Shown one piece after another: positions 16,130 to 23,831 of a stretch of 53,223 nucleotides of DNA. A program made the position numbers and the translations under genes. Position 1 is the stretch's first letter. Each line of letters begins with the position of its first letter. The stretch comes from an uncultured Candidatus Saccharibacteria bacterium (GTDB lineage Bacteria > Patescibacteriota > Saccharimonadia > Saccharimonadales > UBA4665). Under the pieces are notes generated by a model. The model had not been told where the DNA came from. It saw only the letters and a list, made by a program, of their open reading frames with translations, and did no database searches. The stretch spans positions 1-53,223 of the forward strand of contig CAIMFK010000001.1 of NCBI GenBank assembly GCA_903840315.1. Reading direction: 5' to 3'.

Positions 16130-17776
16130 ATGGAAAAATCACCTCACAAAACCAACCGAGTAAAATCAAGAACCGTTGATGGTTTTGTTAGGCCACGACT
16201 ATATCAATCAAGAACAAATAGACCTACTAGTGTTCAAGTAAATAGACCAATAAAGGCTAAGCCAAAAATAGAGCCTGTAAAGAATATTGCTTCGAAACCA
16301 AATTATCCAAGCACTTACATAAATCCTAAAGCAAAAGAGGAAATGAATAGACCTAGACGTTCAGTAATTGAGAGAAATAAATCATCAGAGACTTCCAAGC
16401 CAGAAGTTACTAAAAGTCTTATTTATAGACGCATAGTGGCTAGTATCCTGGCAATAATATTAATTGTTATTTACTCAACTGGTGGTTATCTTGGTTTTAG
16501 GCTTCTTAAAACATCTCAAAAGGTTTTTGGAGGATCGATAATATCTAATGTTGGAGATATCTTAGGAAGCGGAACAATTCTTGACGGTGAAAAAACTGGC
16601 CGAGTAAATATTTTACTTGCTGGTGATTCAGCAGATGACCCAAATCACCAGGGTGCAGATTTGACTGATTCAATTCTAATATTAAGTATTAATACTAAAG
16701 ATAAGTCTGCCTTTTTACTAAGCATACCTCGAGATTTATGGGTAAAATTGCCTCCTGGAGACTGGCCTGGAACAACTTATCAAAAAATAAACGCCGCCAA
16801 TGAAATTAAGAACTTTAATCAGCCTGGCTATCCAAAGGGTGGAATGGGGGCTTTATCATATGTAATTCAGAATGAAATAGGTATTCCTATAAATTACTAT
16901 GGGCTTATAAACTACACAGCTTTTAGAGATGCTGTTGATGCAGTGGGTGGAGTTACGATTACGATTAACAGTCCCGACCCAAGAGGTATAAGAGATTCCA
17001 ACACCAACACAAAACTTCCTAATGGCCCAGTAACTCTAAATGGAACTCAAGCCTTGAATCTAGCTAGGTCTAGAGGGGATGGAGTGATTACTTATGGTTT
17101 TCCTAATTCAGACTTCAACAGAACTCAATACCAGCGACAATTGCTTATTGCAGTGGCACAAAAAGCTCAATCTGCAGGTGTAGTAAGTAATCCATCCAAG
17201 ATAAGCAATCTATTCAATGTCCTTGGAAATAATATCTCCACCAACCTGAACCTAGCCGATGTATTGAAATTAATATCAATAGGCAAAAATATTAATCCGA
17301 ATAATGTTGAGTCTAATTCATTCTGCTCCACTATGACAGTTGGAATTAAAGATTGTACTGTACCAATACTTCAGTCGTACAGCGATCCAGGAACGGGAGA
17401 ATCTGCTCTATCACCTGTTGCTGGAGTAGATAATTATAGTCAATTAGCTCAATACTATAAAAAATTAACCTCAAATAATCCCGTAGTAAAGGAAGGTGCA
17501 AATGTAGTGGTTCTAAATGGAACTAATACTTCAGGGCTGGCTACAAAAGTAACAGATGATCTAATTTCTAGGGGCTTGTTTGTTAGCTCAACTGGCGATG
17601 CATCAAGCACCTATCCCAAAACCACAATTTATGATTATTCCAATGGAAAATATCCAGCAACATTAACCCTGCTCAAATCATTATATGGCTATAACGTTTC
17701 GACAAAACAAACAGAAGGCTACTATTCTTCTAACTTCGTAGTTGTACTAGGAAGTAATTATTCAACAAAACCTTAA
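16130..17776 (+). CDS. LytR-CpsA-Psr family protein with LytR_C domain
   Basis: A basic, Pro-rich cytosolic region (1-100) is followed by one membrane helix (about 103-125). An extracellular LCP domain (about 155-330) has NILLAGDSADDPN, DLTDSILILS and the SIPRDLWVKLP motif with the catalytic Arg, plus ARSRGDG. The C-terminal LytR_C domain (about 450-545) includes VVVLNGTNTSGLATKV. LCP enzymes transfer undecaprenyl-linked glycopolymers to peptidoglycan. At 548 residues it is long because of both extensions. A TATAAT at 16113-16118 lies 11 nt before the ATG, leaving almost no leader. Confidence 0.92.
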   Translation: MEKSPHKTNRVKSRTVDGFVRPRLYQSRTNRPTSVQVNRPIKAKPKIEPVKNIASKPNYPSTYINPKAKEEMNRPRRSVIERNKSSETSKPEVTKSLIYRRIVASILAIILIVIYSTGGYLGFRLLKTSQKVFGGSIISNVGDILGSGTILDGEKTGRVNILLAGDSADDPNHQGADLTDSILILSINTKDKSAFLLSIPRDLWVKLPPGDWPGTTYQKINAANEIKNFNQPGYPKGGMGALSYVIQNEIGIPINYYGLINYTAFRDAVDAVGGVTITINSPDPRGIRDSNTNTKLPNGPVTLNGTQALNLARSRGDGVITYGFPNSDFNRTQYQRQLLIAVAQKAQSAGVVSNPSKISNLFNVLGNNISTNLNLADVLKLISIGKNINPNNVESNSFCSTMTVGIKDCTVPILQSYSDPGTGESALSPVAGVDNYSQLAQYYKKLTSNNPVVKEGANVVVLNGTNTSGLATKVTDDLISRGLFVSSTGDASSTYPKTTIYDYSNGKYPATLTLLKSLYGYNVSTKQTEGYYSSNFVVVLGSNYSTKP

Positions 17777-17946
17777 CTTATTTTTGAATCTATTGCGTCT
17801 TTTTCTTCTTCAGTATTAAAAACTGCTACTTCTTGAACAGAATTTTCTTTGTGAGATTGTTCCAATTTCCAACCAACATAAGCGACTACTGAAAATAGCA
17901 ATAATCCGACTGAGATTTTCAATAATAGAGTAAAGTTCGGAGACAT
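17773..17946 (-). CDS. Small single-pass membrane protein (57 residues)
   Basis: It starts MSPNFTLLLK, with AAGGAAT just before the ATG. One hydrophobic helix spans about residues 6-25 and includes ISVGLLLFSVVAYVGW. It is followed by a polar, acidic tail (KLEQSHKENSVQEV, then FNTEEEKDAIDSKIS). I recognise no family. It is convergent with the LCP gene and the two stop codons share one TTAA. The ribosome site, the helix and the charge pattern support a real gene. A role near LCP function is only a guess. Confidence 0.6.
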   Translation of the reverse strand: MSPNFTLLLKISVGLLLFSVVAYVGWKLEQSHKENSVQEVAVFNTEEEKDAIDSKIS

Positions 17947-18010
17947 ATATTCCTTATTTTTATTTTTATATTCTACTTATTAGGTTAAGTTAGGTGAAAT
18001 TTACTGTCAA

Positions 18011-18472
18011 TTATTTTCTGTTGTAAATTTCAAATCTGAAACTGGTGCCATCTTCATTTTCATTGTCAGTTGACGAGGATAAATAAAAATCATTTTCGAA
18101 TTCAGGAAAAAATTTAGTGCACTTAAAATCACCATAAATTCTTGTTAAATATACCTTATCGGTATAATCGAGCATTTGTTGATAAACTTTTTCGCCCCCA
18201 ATTACCCATAAGTCATTATTGTTCTTTATAATATCTTCGATTTTATCGATTTTTGCAAAGCCTTCACGTAAATTTTCCAGATGAGTTAGGACATAATTTT
18301 TTTTAGATGATGGCGGTTCTTGTAATTCATCATATACTCCCCTACCCATCAAAATATTTGAATCCTTAATTTTGTCTCTGTAATACTTTTTGTCGGCTTC
18401 AACACTCCACGGCAACCCATGCTCGTCAGCAATACCCATCTTAGAATCTACTGCGACAATAATATTAATCAT
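18011..18472 (-). CDS. folA: Dihydrofolate reductase
   Basis: It reduces dihydrofolate to tetrahydrofolate with NADPH. The N-terminus MINIIVAVDSKMGIADEHGL contains the usual Met20-loop region, followed by PW, then NILMGRGVYDEL, the NADPH-binding LWVIGGEKVYQQML, and VYLTRIYGDFKCTKFFPEF. At 153 residues it has normal bacterial length. A TATAAT lies 6 nt before the ATG (leaderless type). Together with folD and glyA it shows an active one-carbon folate cycle. Confidence 0.93.
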   Translation of the reverse strand: MINIIVAVDSKMGIADEHGLPWSVEADKKYYRDKIKDSNILMGRGVYDELQEPPSSKKNYVLTHLENLREGFAKIDKIEDIIKNNNDLWVIGGEKVYQQMLDYTDKVYLTRIYGDFKCTKFFPEFENDFYLSSSTDNENEDGTSFRFEIYNRK

Positions 18473-18478
18473 ACCAAT

Positions 18479-18484
18479 ATTATA
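18479..18484 (-). promoter_or_regulatory. -10 box of folA, leaderless type
   Basis: A perfect TATAAT on the minus strand is followed after 6 nt by the ATG at 18472. Confidence 0.65.
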
Positions 18485-18556
18485 TATCTAAATTATTCAT
18501 AAGACTGATATTTTTTTACAAGCGTGGATTATATTGATATGATTTAAATTAAGCTT

Positions 18557-19999
18557 ATGGCAAAAAAAATAGTAGAAAAAGTAATTAACGCTCCAGCCCA
18601 GGCACTGGAAATGGGTGTTAATCAGGGTCAAAAATTAGCCAAAAATACTATGGAAGCCCCTGGTAAAGCTATAGCCATGAGTAAGGACCAGGGACAAAAA
18701 ATAGCCAATGCCATGCCAACCTCTGCAAAAAATTCATATAAAAAGGCCAAAGCCTACTGGTATATGCTAGGTCCTGGACTCACTACGGGAGCATCAGACG
18801 ATGATCCATCGGGCATTGCTACATATTCCCAAACTGGTGCGCAATATGGTTTTAGCCTACTATGGATGTCCATTATTACCATGCCACTAATGTCCGTTGT
18901 TCAGGAAATGTGTGCTCGAATTGGATTAGTTACCGGCCGAGGACTTGCTGGAAATATTAGAAAGCATTTTCCCAGATCAGTATTATACGTATCAACTATT
19001 TTATTATTCGCAGCAAACACATTCAATATTGGTGCCGATATAGGTGCTATGGCTCAAGCCGTTCAGTTACTTCTTCCAAAAGTTGGAACAACAATTTTAG
19101 TTGTAGGTTTTACCGTCCTTATACTTTTGCTACAGATATTCACTCCCTACGTCAAATATGCAGTTTACTTAAAATGGTTAGCCTTAGTTTTATTTGCTTA
19201 TATAATTTCAGCAATCCTAACAAAACCTCACTGGATTAGTATTCTTCACTATAGCTTAATACCGCACATTCAATTTACTAAAGATCAACTTCTTCTAATC
19301 TGTGCTATCTTGGGTACAACAATTTCTCCTTATTTATTTTTCTGGCAAACATCTCAGGAAGTAGATAATGAAGTAGCCGAGGGCAAAACCACACTTAAGA
19401 TGAGAATGGGTTCTGACAAAAAACAGATTAGAAGAATGAGAATTGATGTCTGGTCAGGAATGATACTTTCAAATATTGTAATGTTCTTTATTATTACTGC
19501 CTGCGCGACAACCTTGTTTAATAATGGGATTCATACAATTGGAACTGCAGCTGATGCAGCTAAGGCACTAAAACCTTTAGCTGGTAACGCTACATATTAT
19601 TTATTTGCCTTTGGAATAGTGGGCACAGGACTACTAGCTATCCCAGTTCTTGCAGGTTCAAGCTCCTATGCAATTAGCGAAAGTCTCGGAAAAAAACAGG
19701 GACTTAATCACAAGCTAAGCCAAGCACATACCTTCTATGGCATTATTATTATTTCGATGCTTGTTGGGCTTGCGTTTAATTTTATAGGGCTTAATCCAAT
19801 AAAAGCTCTTATATACTCTGCAGTTGCAAATGGTATCGTAGCTCCTATTATCTTAATAATAATAATGCTGCTTGCTACTGATAAAAAAATTATGGGTGAA
19901 TGGAAAAACGGAAGACTCTCTACGATTATTGGTTGGTCTACCACAGGACTCATGGTAATCGCCGGTATCGGAGCAATATATGCTCTTTTCCCACAATAA
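18557..19999 (+). CDS. NRAMP-like divalent metal transporter, divergent
   Basis: A membrane transporter with about 11 hydrophobic helices. Helix 1 carries GPGLTTGASDDDPSGIATYS, in which the canonical NRAMP DPGN reads DPSG. Helix 6 carries GTTISPYLFFWQTSQEVDNE in place of the usual MPH motif, so the metal-coordinating Met is missing. That puts it in the NRAMP-related branch whose substrate may be Mg2+ or Mn2+ rather than Fe2+. The first 58 residues are a soluble extension made of two imperfect copies of a unit with NQGQKLA and KDQGQKIA. At 480 residues it is longer than typical MntH for that reason. Confidence 0.8.
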   Translation: MAKKIVEKVINAPAQALEMGVNQGQKLAKNTMEAPGKAIAMSKDQGQKIANAMPTSAKNSYKKAKAYWYMLGPGLTTGASDDDPSGIATYSQTGAQYGFSLLWMSIITMPLMSVVQEMCARIGLVTGRGLAGNIRKHFPRSVLYVSTILLFAANTFNIGADIGAMAQAVQLLLPKVGTTILVVGFTVLILLLQIFTPYVKYAVYLKWLALVLFAYIISAILTKPHWISILHYSLIPHIQFTKDQLLLICAILGTTISPYLFFWQTSQEVDNEVAEGKTTLKMRMGSDKKQIRRMRIDVWSGMILSNIVMFFIITACATTLFNNGIHTIGTAADAAKALKPLAGNATYYLFAFGIVGTGLLAIPVLAGSSSYAISESLGKKQGLNHKLSQAHTFYGIIIISMLVGLAFNFIGLNPIKALIYSAVANGIVAPIILIIIMLLATDKKIMGEWKNGRLSTIIGWSTTGLMVIAGIGAIYALFPQ

Positions 20000-20079
20000 A
20001 TTTAAATAACTTAAGCTTTTTCACAGAATCATTATTTACCATATTAATGTATCAATTTTCTAAAGAAAGGAGTCTTGAT

Positions 20080-20241
20080 ATGTTAAATAAAAAATATATA
20101 ATTCAGCAGTTCGATGATCTTGGTTCGCAGCAATTTAAGAGGAAGCAGAAATTCCTAAGAAAACTTGAAGTCAAATTATACTTTTCTCAAATAAAAAGAA
20201 ATCGAGGAAAAAAAGGAAAAATGGAACTTTTTCTACAATAA
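20080..20241 (+). CDS. Small basic protein (53 residues), unknown
   Basis: A strong ribosome site (AAAGGAG) lies 7 nt before the ATG. The product starts MLNKKYIIQQFDDLG and is rich in Lys and Arg (FKRKQKFLRKLEVKLY, then KRNRGKKGKM). No family is recognised. It lies between the NRAMP-like gene and the PP2C-like gene. The well-placed ribosome site is the main support. A nucleic-acid-binding role would fit the charge but is unproven. Confidence 0.5.
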   Translation: MLNKKYIIQQFDDLGSQQFKRKQKFLRKLEVKLYFSQIKRNRGKKGKMELFLQ

Positions 20242-20294
20242 AATAAACAATCTAGACATTGACTTGGTTATGCTTTTTATGAGATAACCAAACC

Positions 20295-20978
20295 ATGCCA
20301 AATGATTATTTAGATGTGGGATTATCGAAAAAACTACTAAAGGGTCAAGACGTTGCGCTATCTAATCATGACCTAAATTTGTTTGCAGTATTTGATGGTA
20401 TAGGCAACAATGAAAATTCGCTCGAAGCTGCACTAATTGCTTCTCAAAGCATTAAGGCAAGTGTAGAAAGAAACGAAGATAAGTCTGTTCAGAACTCACC
20501 AAACATGCTGGTCAATGCAATAGTTGAAGCGCATCAAGAAATAGTCATAGAGAGCAGGTTTAGGCCCATGGGAACAACAACTGCTTCTATGGTTAAGCTA
20601 ACCAAAAATGGTAAATCAATGTTTATGGCTTGGGTTTCTATTGGTGACTCCAGGGTTTATATAAAAAACGGTACTTCTCCATTAATGATGCTTAGTAGAG
20701 ATGAAAGTAGCGGAATCTACGTAGATAATTGTATTGGTGATGAAAAGCACTTCCATGGAGTGACACAGGAAGGATTATTGGAAGTATCTGAGGGCGCTGA
20801 GATTGTTATTGTAAGCGACGGTGTCGTTGGTAGCTCTGAAGAAGATTCTCTAAAGTTGAGCGATATTGAACATGCACTAGAAATATCTAAAAGCGCTCAA
20901 GCTGCTAGTGATGAATTGATCGCAATTTCCAAAAAAGCAGACGATAAAACTGCGATAGTTATTAGGACAAAAGCCTAG
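20295..20978 (+). CDS. PP2C-like (PPM) protein phosphatase, divergent
   Basis: The motifs follow the metal-dependent PP2C order: NLFAVFDGIGNN (Asp-Gly of motif 2), MGTTTASMV, WVSIGDSRVYI, EIVIVSDGVVGS, and ADDKTAIVI in the place of the final DN.T. At 227 residues it is compact. The early RSxRGxxR-type motif is not obvious, so metal coordination may be altered. It would reverse Ser/Thr phosphorylation, but no Ser/Thr kinase is in the window. Its stop forms a shared CTAG with the convergent next gene. Confidence 0.75.
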   Translation: MPNDYLDVGLSKKLLKGQDVALSNHDLNLFAVFDGIGNNENSLEAALIASQSIKASVERNEDKSVQNSPNMLVNAIVEAHQEIVIESRFRPMGTTTASMVKLTKNGKSMFMAWVSIGDSRVYIKNGTSPLMMLSRDESSGIYVDNCIGDEKHFHGVTQEGLLEVSEGAEIVIVSDGVVGSSEEDSLKLSDIEHALEISKSAQAASDELIAISKKADDKTAIVIRTKA

Positions 20979-21256
20979 TATAGATCGCCATTTTGATCGA
21001 GTTCGTTAATTATGGTCATGTTTCGATCGTAATTAAATATGCTTCCGGTTAAAAGAATGAATTCATTTGGATCTATATCTTGACCTATTCCAATGAAACC
21101 TATGTTACGAGCGAACAAAACTGCCTCAAGTGCTCTTTCTTGACGCTCAACGGGAACCCATCGCTCTATAATACGCATAAGTGCATCAGGATTTTTTGGA
21201 TCAATATTTACTTTAATAAAATCGACCCTGTCACTATAGTCATAGCCTTTTCGCAT
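20975..21256 (-). CDS. Conserved-looking hypothetical protein (93 residues)
   Basis: A small soluble alpha/beta protein that I cannot assign. It contains VDFIKVNIDPKNPDALMRI, a charged helix with RQERALEAVLFARN, then GFIGIGQDIDPNEFILLTG. A TATAAT lies only 2 nt before the annotated ATG, so the true start might be slightly downstream. It overlaps the PP2C-like gene by 4 bp. Confidence 0.5.
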   Translation of the reverse strand: MRKGYDYSDRVDFIKVNIDPKNPDALMRIIERWVPVERQERALEAVLFARNIGFIGIGQDIDPNEFILLTGSIFNYDRNMTIINELDQNGDLY

Positions 21257-21356
21257 AGATTATAGATTACTCGCATATCATTTATTTGCAAGCATATGCA
21301 TAATGTTGCTTTTTTGTTATTTATATGTTATAGTAGATTGATTAAAAGGATAGTTG

Positions 21357-21788
21357 ATGAGTGAACGTTTAAGAGGACCTAGAAAAAGTCCAGAAATAAG
21401 AAGAAGAGAATTAGCTGATTATTTAGTCAATACTAGTAAGCCTATATCTGAAGATGGACTTATTAGAGCAACCGTATCTTTAACAGATGCAAATGAGGCT
21501 ACCGGAAATCATTGCGGATCAACAAATAGGGACCGTAATTGGCCAAGAGAAAGAATTTTGCAAGAATGTTCCAGCATTGATGGACTGGAAGTTCTTAAGA
21601 CTCCTGGTATGGTATTTAAATTAACAGACACATTAGAAAATCAAACACTTGTAGCTTCAATTGATGCAGACAAACTACCCGATTCTATTATTAATACTGT
21701 TAATGAAATTGCTGAAACTCTAGATTCTGGTCAGCTAATGGCGTTGGCAAGCTACATTGTTCAAAATGTAGCTAATAAATCTGAATAA
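21357..21788 (+). CDS. Hypothetical soluble protein (143 residues)
   Basis: The ATG at 21357 is chosen over a TTG one codon earlier because AAAAGGA then lies 6 nt upstream. The N-terminus is very basic (MSERLRGPRKSPEIRRREL) and may bind nucleic acid. The remainder resembles a winged-helix-sized domain (DYLVNTSKPISEDGLIRATV, then NWPRERILQECSSIDGLEVL) followed by an acidic helical tail. I assign no family with confidence. Confidence 0.5.
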   Translation: MSERLRGPRKSPEIRRRELADYLVNTSKPISEDGLIRATVSLTDANEATGNHCGSTNRDRNWPRERILQECSSIDGLEVLKTPGMVFKLTDTLENQTLVASIDADKLPDSIINTVNEIAETLDSGQLMALASYIVQNVANKSE

Positions 21789-21793
21789 ATACT

Positions 21794-21870
21794 TGGTGCG
21801 CCCGGCAGGATTCGAACCTGCGACCTTCTGGTTCGAAGCCAGACACTCTAATCCGCTGAGCTACGGGCGC
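21794..21870 (-). tRNA. tRNA-Arg (anticodon TCG)
   Basis: A full cloverleaf: acceptor GCGCCCG/CGGGCGC, D-arm GCTC/GAGT, anticodon stem TCTGG/CCAGA with loop CTTCGAA (anticodon TCG), T-loop TTCGAAT, discriminator A and encoded CCA. Confidence 0.95.
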
Positions 21871-21882
21871 ATTTAGAGTGCA

Positions 21883-23202
21883 TTATACATTATTGGAGCG
21901 CAAATTACCTACTCCTGTTGTAGTGAGATTAGTATTTAATGATTTACCCGTTAAATCGATAAATGTATTTTTATCATTAATTAGGGCTTGTGGGAGTATT
22001 TGATCAGACTTCGTAACTAAACCAGGAACTCGTTTAGTTGCTGTTCCAATTGTTAAAAACTCAACTAAATTGTTGTCCAGATGATATATGTAAGTTTTAA
22101 TACCCAGAACATCATCAGCACCAATTTCATCAGCTTGTTCTTTTACTCTTTTAAACGATTCTTCTCTCGCTTGATAGAGCAACTGAGTGAGAGTATTTAC
22201 TTCTCCGTGTACTAAGCTTCTAAGGGCTGCTTTTATATTTCCGACAACTCCTAATGAAAAAACTGAAGTACCTAAGATTAATTTCATCGGAGCATAGCCA
22301 AGCTTTGTAATGTTCCAAGTCTCTTCTGCAGTAAGATCGCTAGTAATTACTCCTCCACATGCTTCGGCAAGCGATGCTAGTTGTTCGTTATATGATGCAG
22401 TGCCAACCATAACCATCTCCTCAACCCCATTCTTGCCTATAGGAACTACAGTGGTTTTTATTCCGACGACACTATTCGCTCCAGCTGCTTTAGCCTCATC
22501 TATTATTCTTTGAAGAGCTATGTATCTAGTAGTATTGAATATTCCACTATATTGAGTGATTTCACCCTTAAACATTTCTTTGAATTCACCAACAATATTT
22601 TTTCCAATTCCGATTGAATACGCGACGTTTCCGAAAACAAATTTAATTGGCATGTATCCTGCATCAACTTGGCAGTAAAATTCTTGACCGTCGGATGAAG
22701 ATGTAATTGAGGGCGTTAACTTGCCATCGCTTCTATGTATCGTAGACCCAATTGACAGAAATTCTATATTACCTGGATGAAATATGAGTTCGCTTGTTAC
22801 ACCAGTAGCACCATTACCTTGATTTTGACCTATTTCTTCTTCAAGATCTTTAATGGCCTCAACTCTTCCCTTGGCAATCATATTTGTAATTTGCTTAATT
22901 TCACCGCCAAGAACGGATTTAATTCCTGCGATTTCACCGCCAATAATACCAATTGCAACAACACTATTGCCGACAACTATATTACCGGGCTTATAGCCAA
23001 TTCGATCGAGACAGAACATTTCATTGCCAGAAAGACCTGTGTATACAGTTCCGGGAAGATTAACAGAACCTTCAGGGGCAATTGGTGGCAACTCAGAATG
23101 ACTGGTTTCTTGAGACTGCGAATCAGGATATGATTGCATCATTGGCTCGTTTTGGTATGCCCTAATTACGTCTTCAGGTAATTGATGATTATCTTCTTGC
23201 AT
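21883..23202 (-). CDS. Triple YbjQ/UPF0145-domain protein
   Basis: The ATG at 23202 is chosen because AAAAGGGGATTT lies upstream. A disordered N-terminus (1-60) is followed by three tandem domains (about 66-155, 181-268 and 299-390). Each has a hydrophobic strand (IVVGNSVVAIGIIGG; FVFGNVAYSIGIGKN; LILGTSVFSLGVVGN), a Gly-Glu helix (GGEIKQIT; KGEITQYS; HGEVNTLT), a charged Ala-rich helix, GA..V.GI, and a closing strand ending in G(S/T)A-like motifs. This is the YbjQ heavy-metal-binding-like fold, which normally forms pentamers from single domains. Function is unknown. It follows the XRE-DUF3467 regulator by 25 nt. Confidence 0.75.
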   Translation of the reverse strand: MQEDNHQLPEDVIRAYQNEPMMQSYPDSQSQETSHSELPPIAPEGSVNLPGTVYTGLSGNEMFCLDRIGYKPGNIVVGNSVVAIGIIGGEIAGIKSVLGGEIKQITNMIAKGRVEAIKDLEEEIGQNQGNGATGVTSELIFHPGNIEFLSIGSTIHRSDGKLTPSITSSSDGQEFYCQVDAGYMPIKFVFGNVAYSIGIGKNIVGEFKEMFKGEITQYSGIFNTTRYIALQRIIDEAKAAGANSVVGIKTTVVPIGKNGVEEMVMVGTASYNEQLASLAEACGGVITSDLTAEETWNITKLGYAPMKLILGTSVFSLGVVGNIKAALRSLVHGEVNTLTQLLYQAREESFKRVKEQADEIGADDVLGIKTYIYHLDNNLVEFLTIGTATKRVPGLVTKSDQILPQALINDKNTFIDLTGKSLNTNLTTTGVGNLRSNNV

Positions 23203-23227
23203 AAAACTAAATCCCCTTTTAAATGGC

Positions 23228-23770
23228 CTATTCGGCTGGTTTTTGTTTTGTCTGATTACTTTTATTAAAATTCTCAGATTGAGCAATTGTTTTTTCAAGA
23301 ATTTTCGCGAATTCCTTAGCCTGCTCTTTGCTCATGCCTATTCTGGATATTGTTTGTTGTTGGTATTGTCCGTTTGGCTGCTGAAAGAAATTTATAACAA
23401 TACCATTTGTATTGGCAACAATTTCTGTCTTGTCGCTATATACAATCCTATTATCCATAGGAACTAACATTAGAATTGGTGGATACTTGGATAAATCCTG
23501 ATCGTTCTTATCTGAATCAAGACTTTCGTAGCCAGCTAGGGACCATACTCTGTTTGCCTCATCATCTTCAATATTAAAGTGGGAAATTAGCAACAATAGT
23601 AGCTCTTGGGTTGGTCTTTTTCTTCCCTCTTCAATGGAAATTAATTGCTTTTCATCAATTTCCACAGATCCACTAACCTCTGAAATGCTTTGGTTTTTGT
23701 TCTGTCTAATTCTTTGCAACTTCAAACCAAGGCTCTTATAAGGTGTGTTGCTTTTTTTCTCCATACTCAT
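23228..23770 (-). CDS. XRE-type HTH protein with C-terminal DUF3467-like domain
   Basis: Residues about 10-70 form a Cro/CI-type HTH (LGLKLQRIRQNKNQSISEVS, then VEIDEKQLISIEEGRKRPTQ). Residues about 110-168 read RIVYSDKTEIVANTNGIVIN, then QQQTISRIGMSKEQAKEFAK, which fits DUF3467 (antisigma-like small domain with MS..hAk.l). I start at 23770 because a TAGAAT box ends 7 nt upstream. It is divergent from murB, and a palindrome lies between the two promoters, so control of its own gene and murB is plausible. Confidence 0.75.
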   Translation of the reverse strand: MSMEKKSNTPYKSLGLKLQRIRQNKNQSISEVSGSVEIDEKQLISIEEGRKRPTQELLLLLISHFNIEDDEANRVWSLAGYESLDSDKNDQDLSKYPPILMLVPMDNRIVYSDKTEIVANTNGIVINFFQQPNGQYQQQTISRIGMSKEQAKEFAKILEKTIAQSENFNKSNQTKQKPAE

Positions 23771-23790
23771 TAATTTAATTCTAGCCCTAA

Positions 23791-23808
23791 CTTGCATAGC
23801 CATGCAAG
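23791..23808. promoter_or_regulatory. Palindromic operator candidate between XRE regulator and murB
   Basis: Seven-bp arms CTTGCAT/ATGCAAG flank AGCC. It lies between the TAGAAT box of the XRE gene and the TATAAT of murB (23819-23824), where a Cro/CI-like dimer would block both promoters. Confidence 0.5.
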
Positions 23809-23831
23809 TAAAAAAAGATATAATAGAATTA

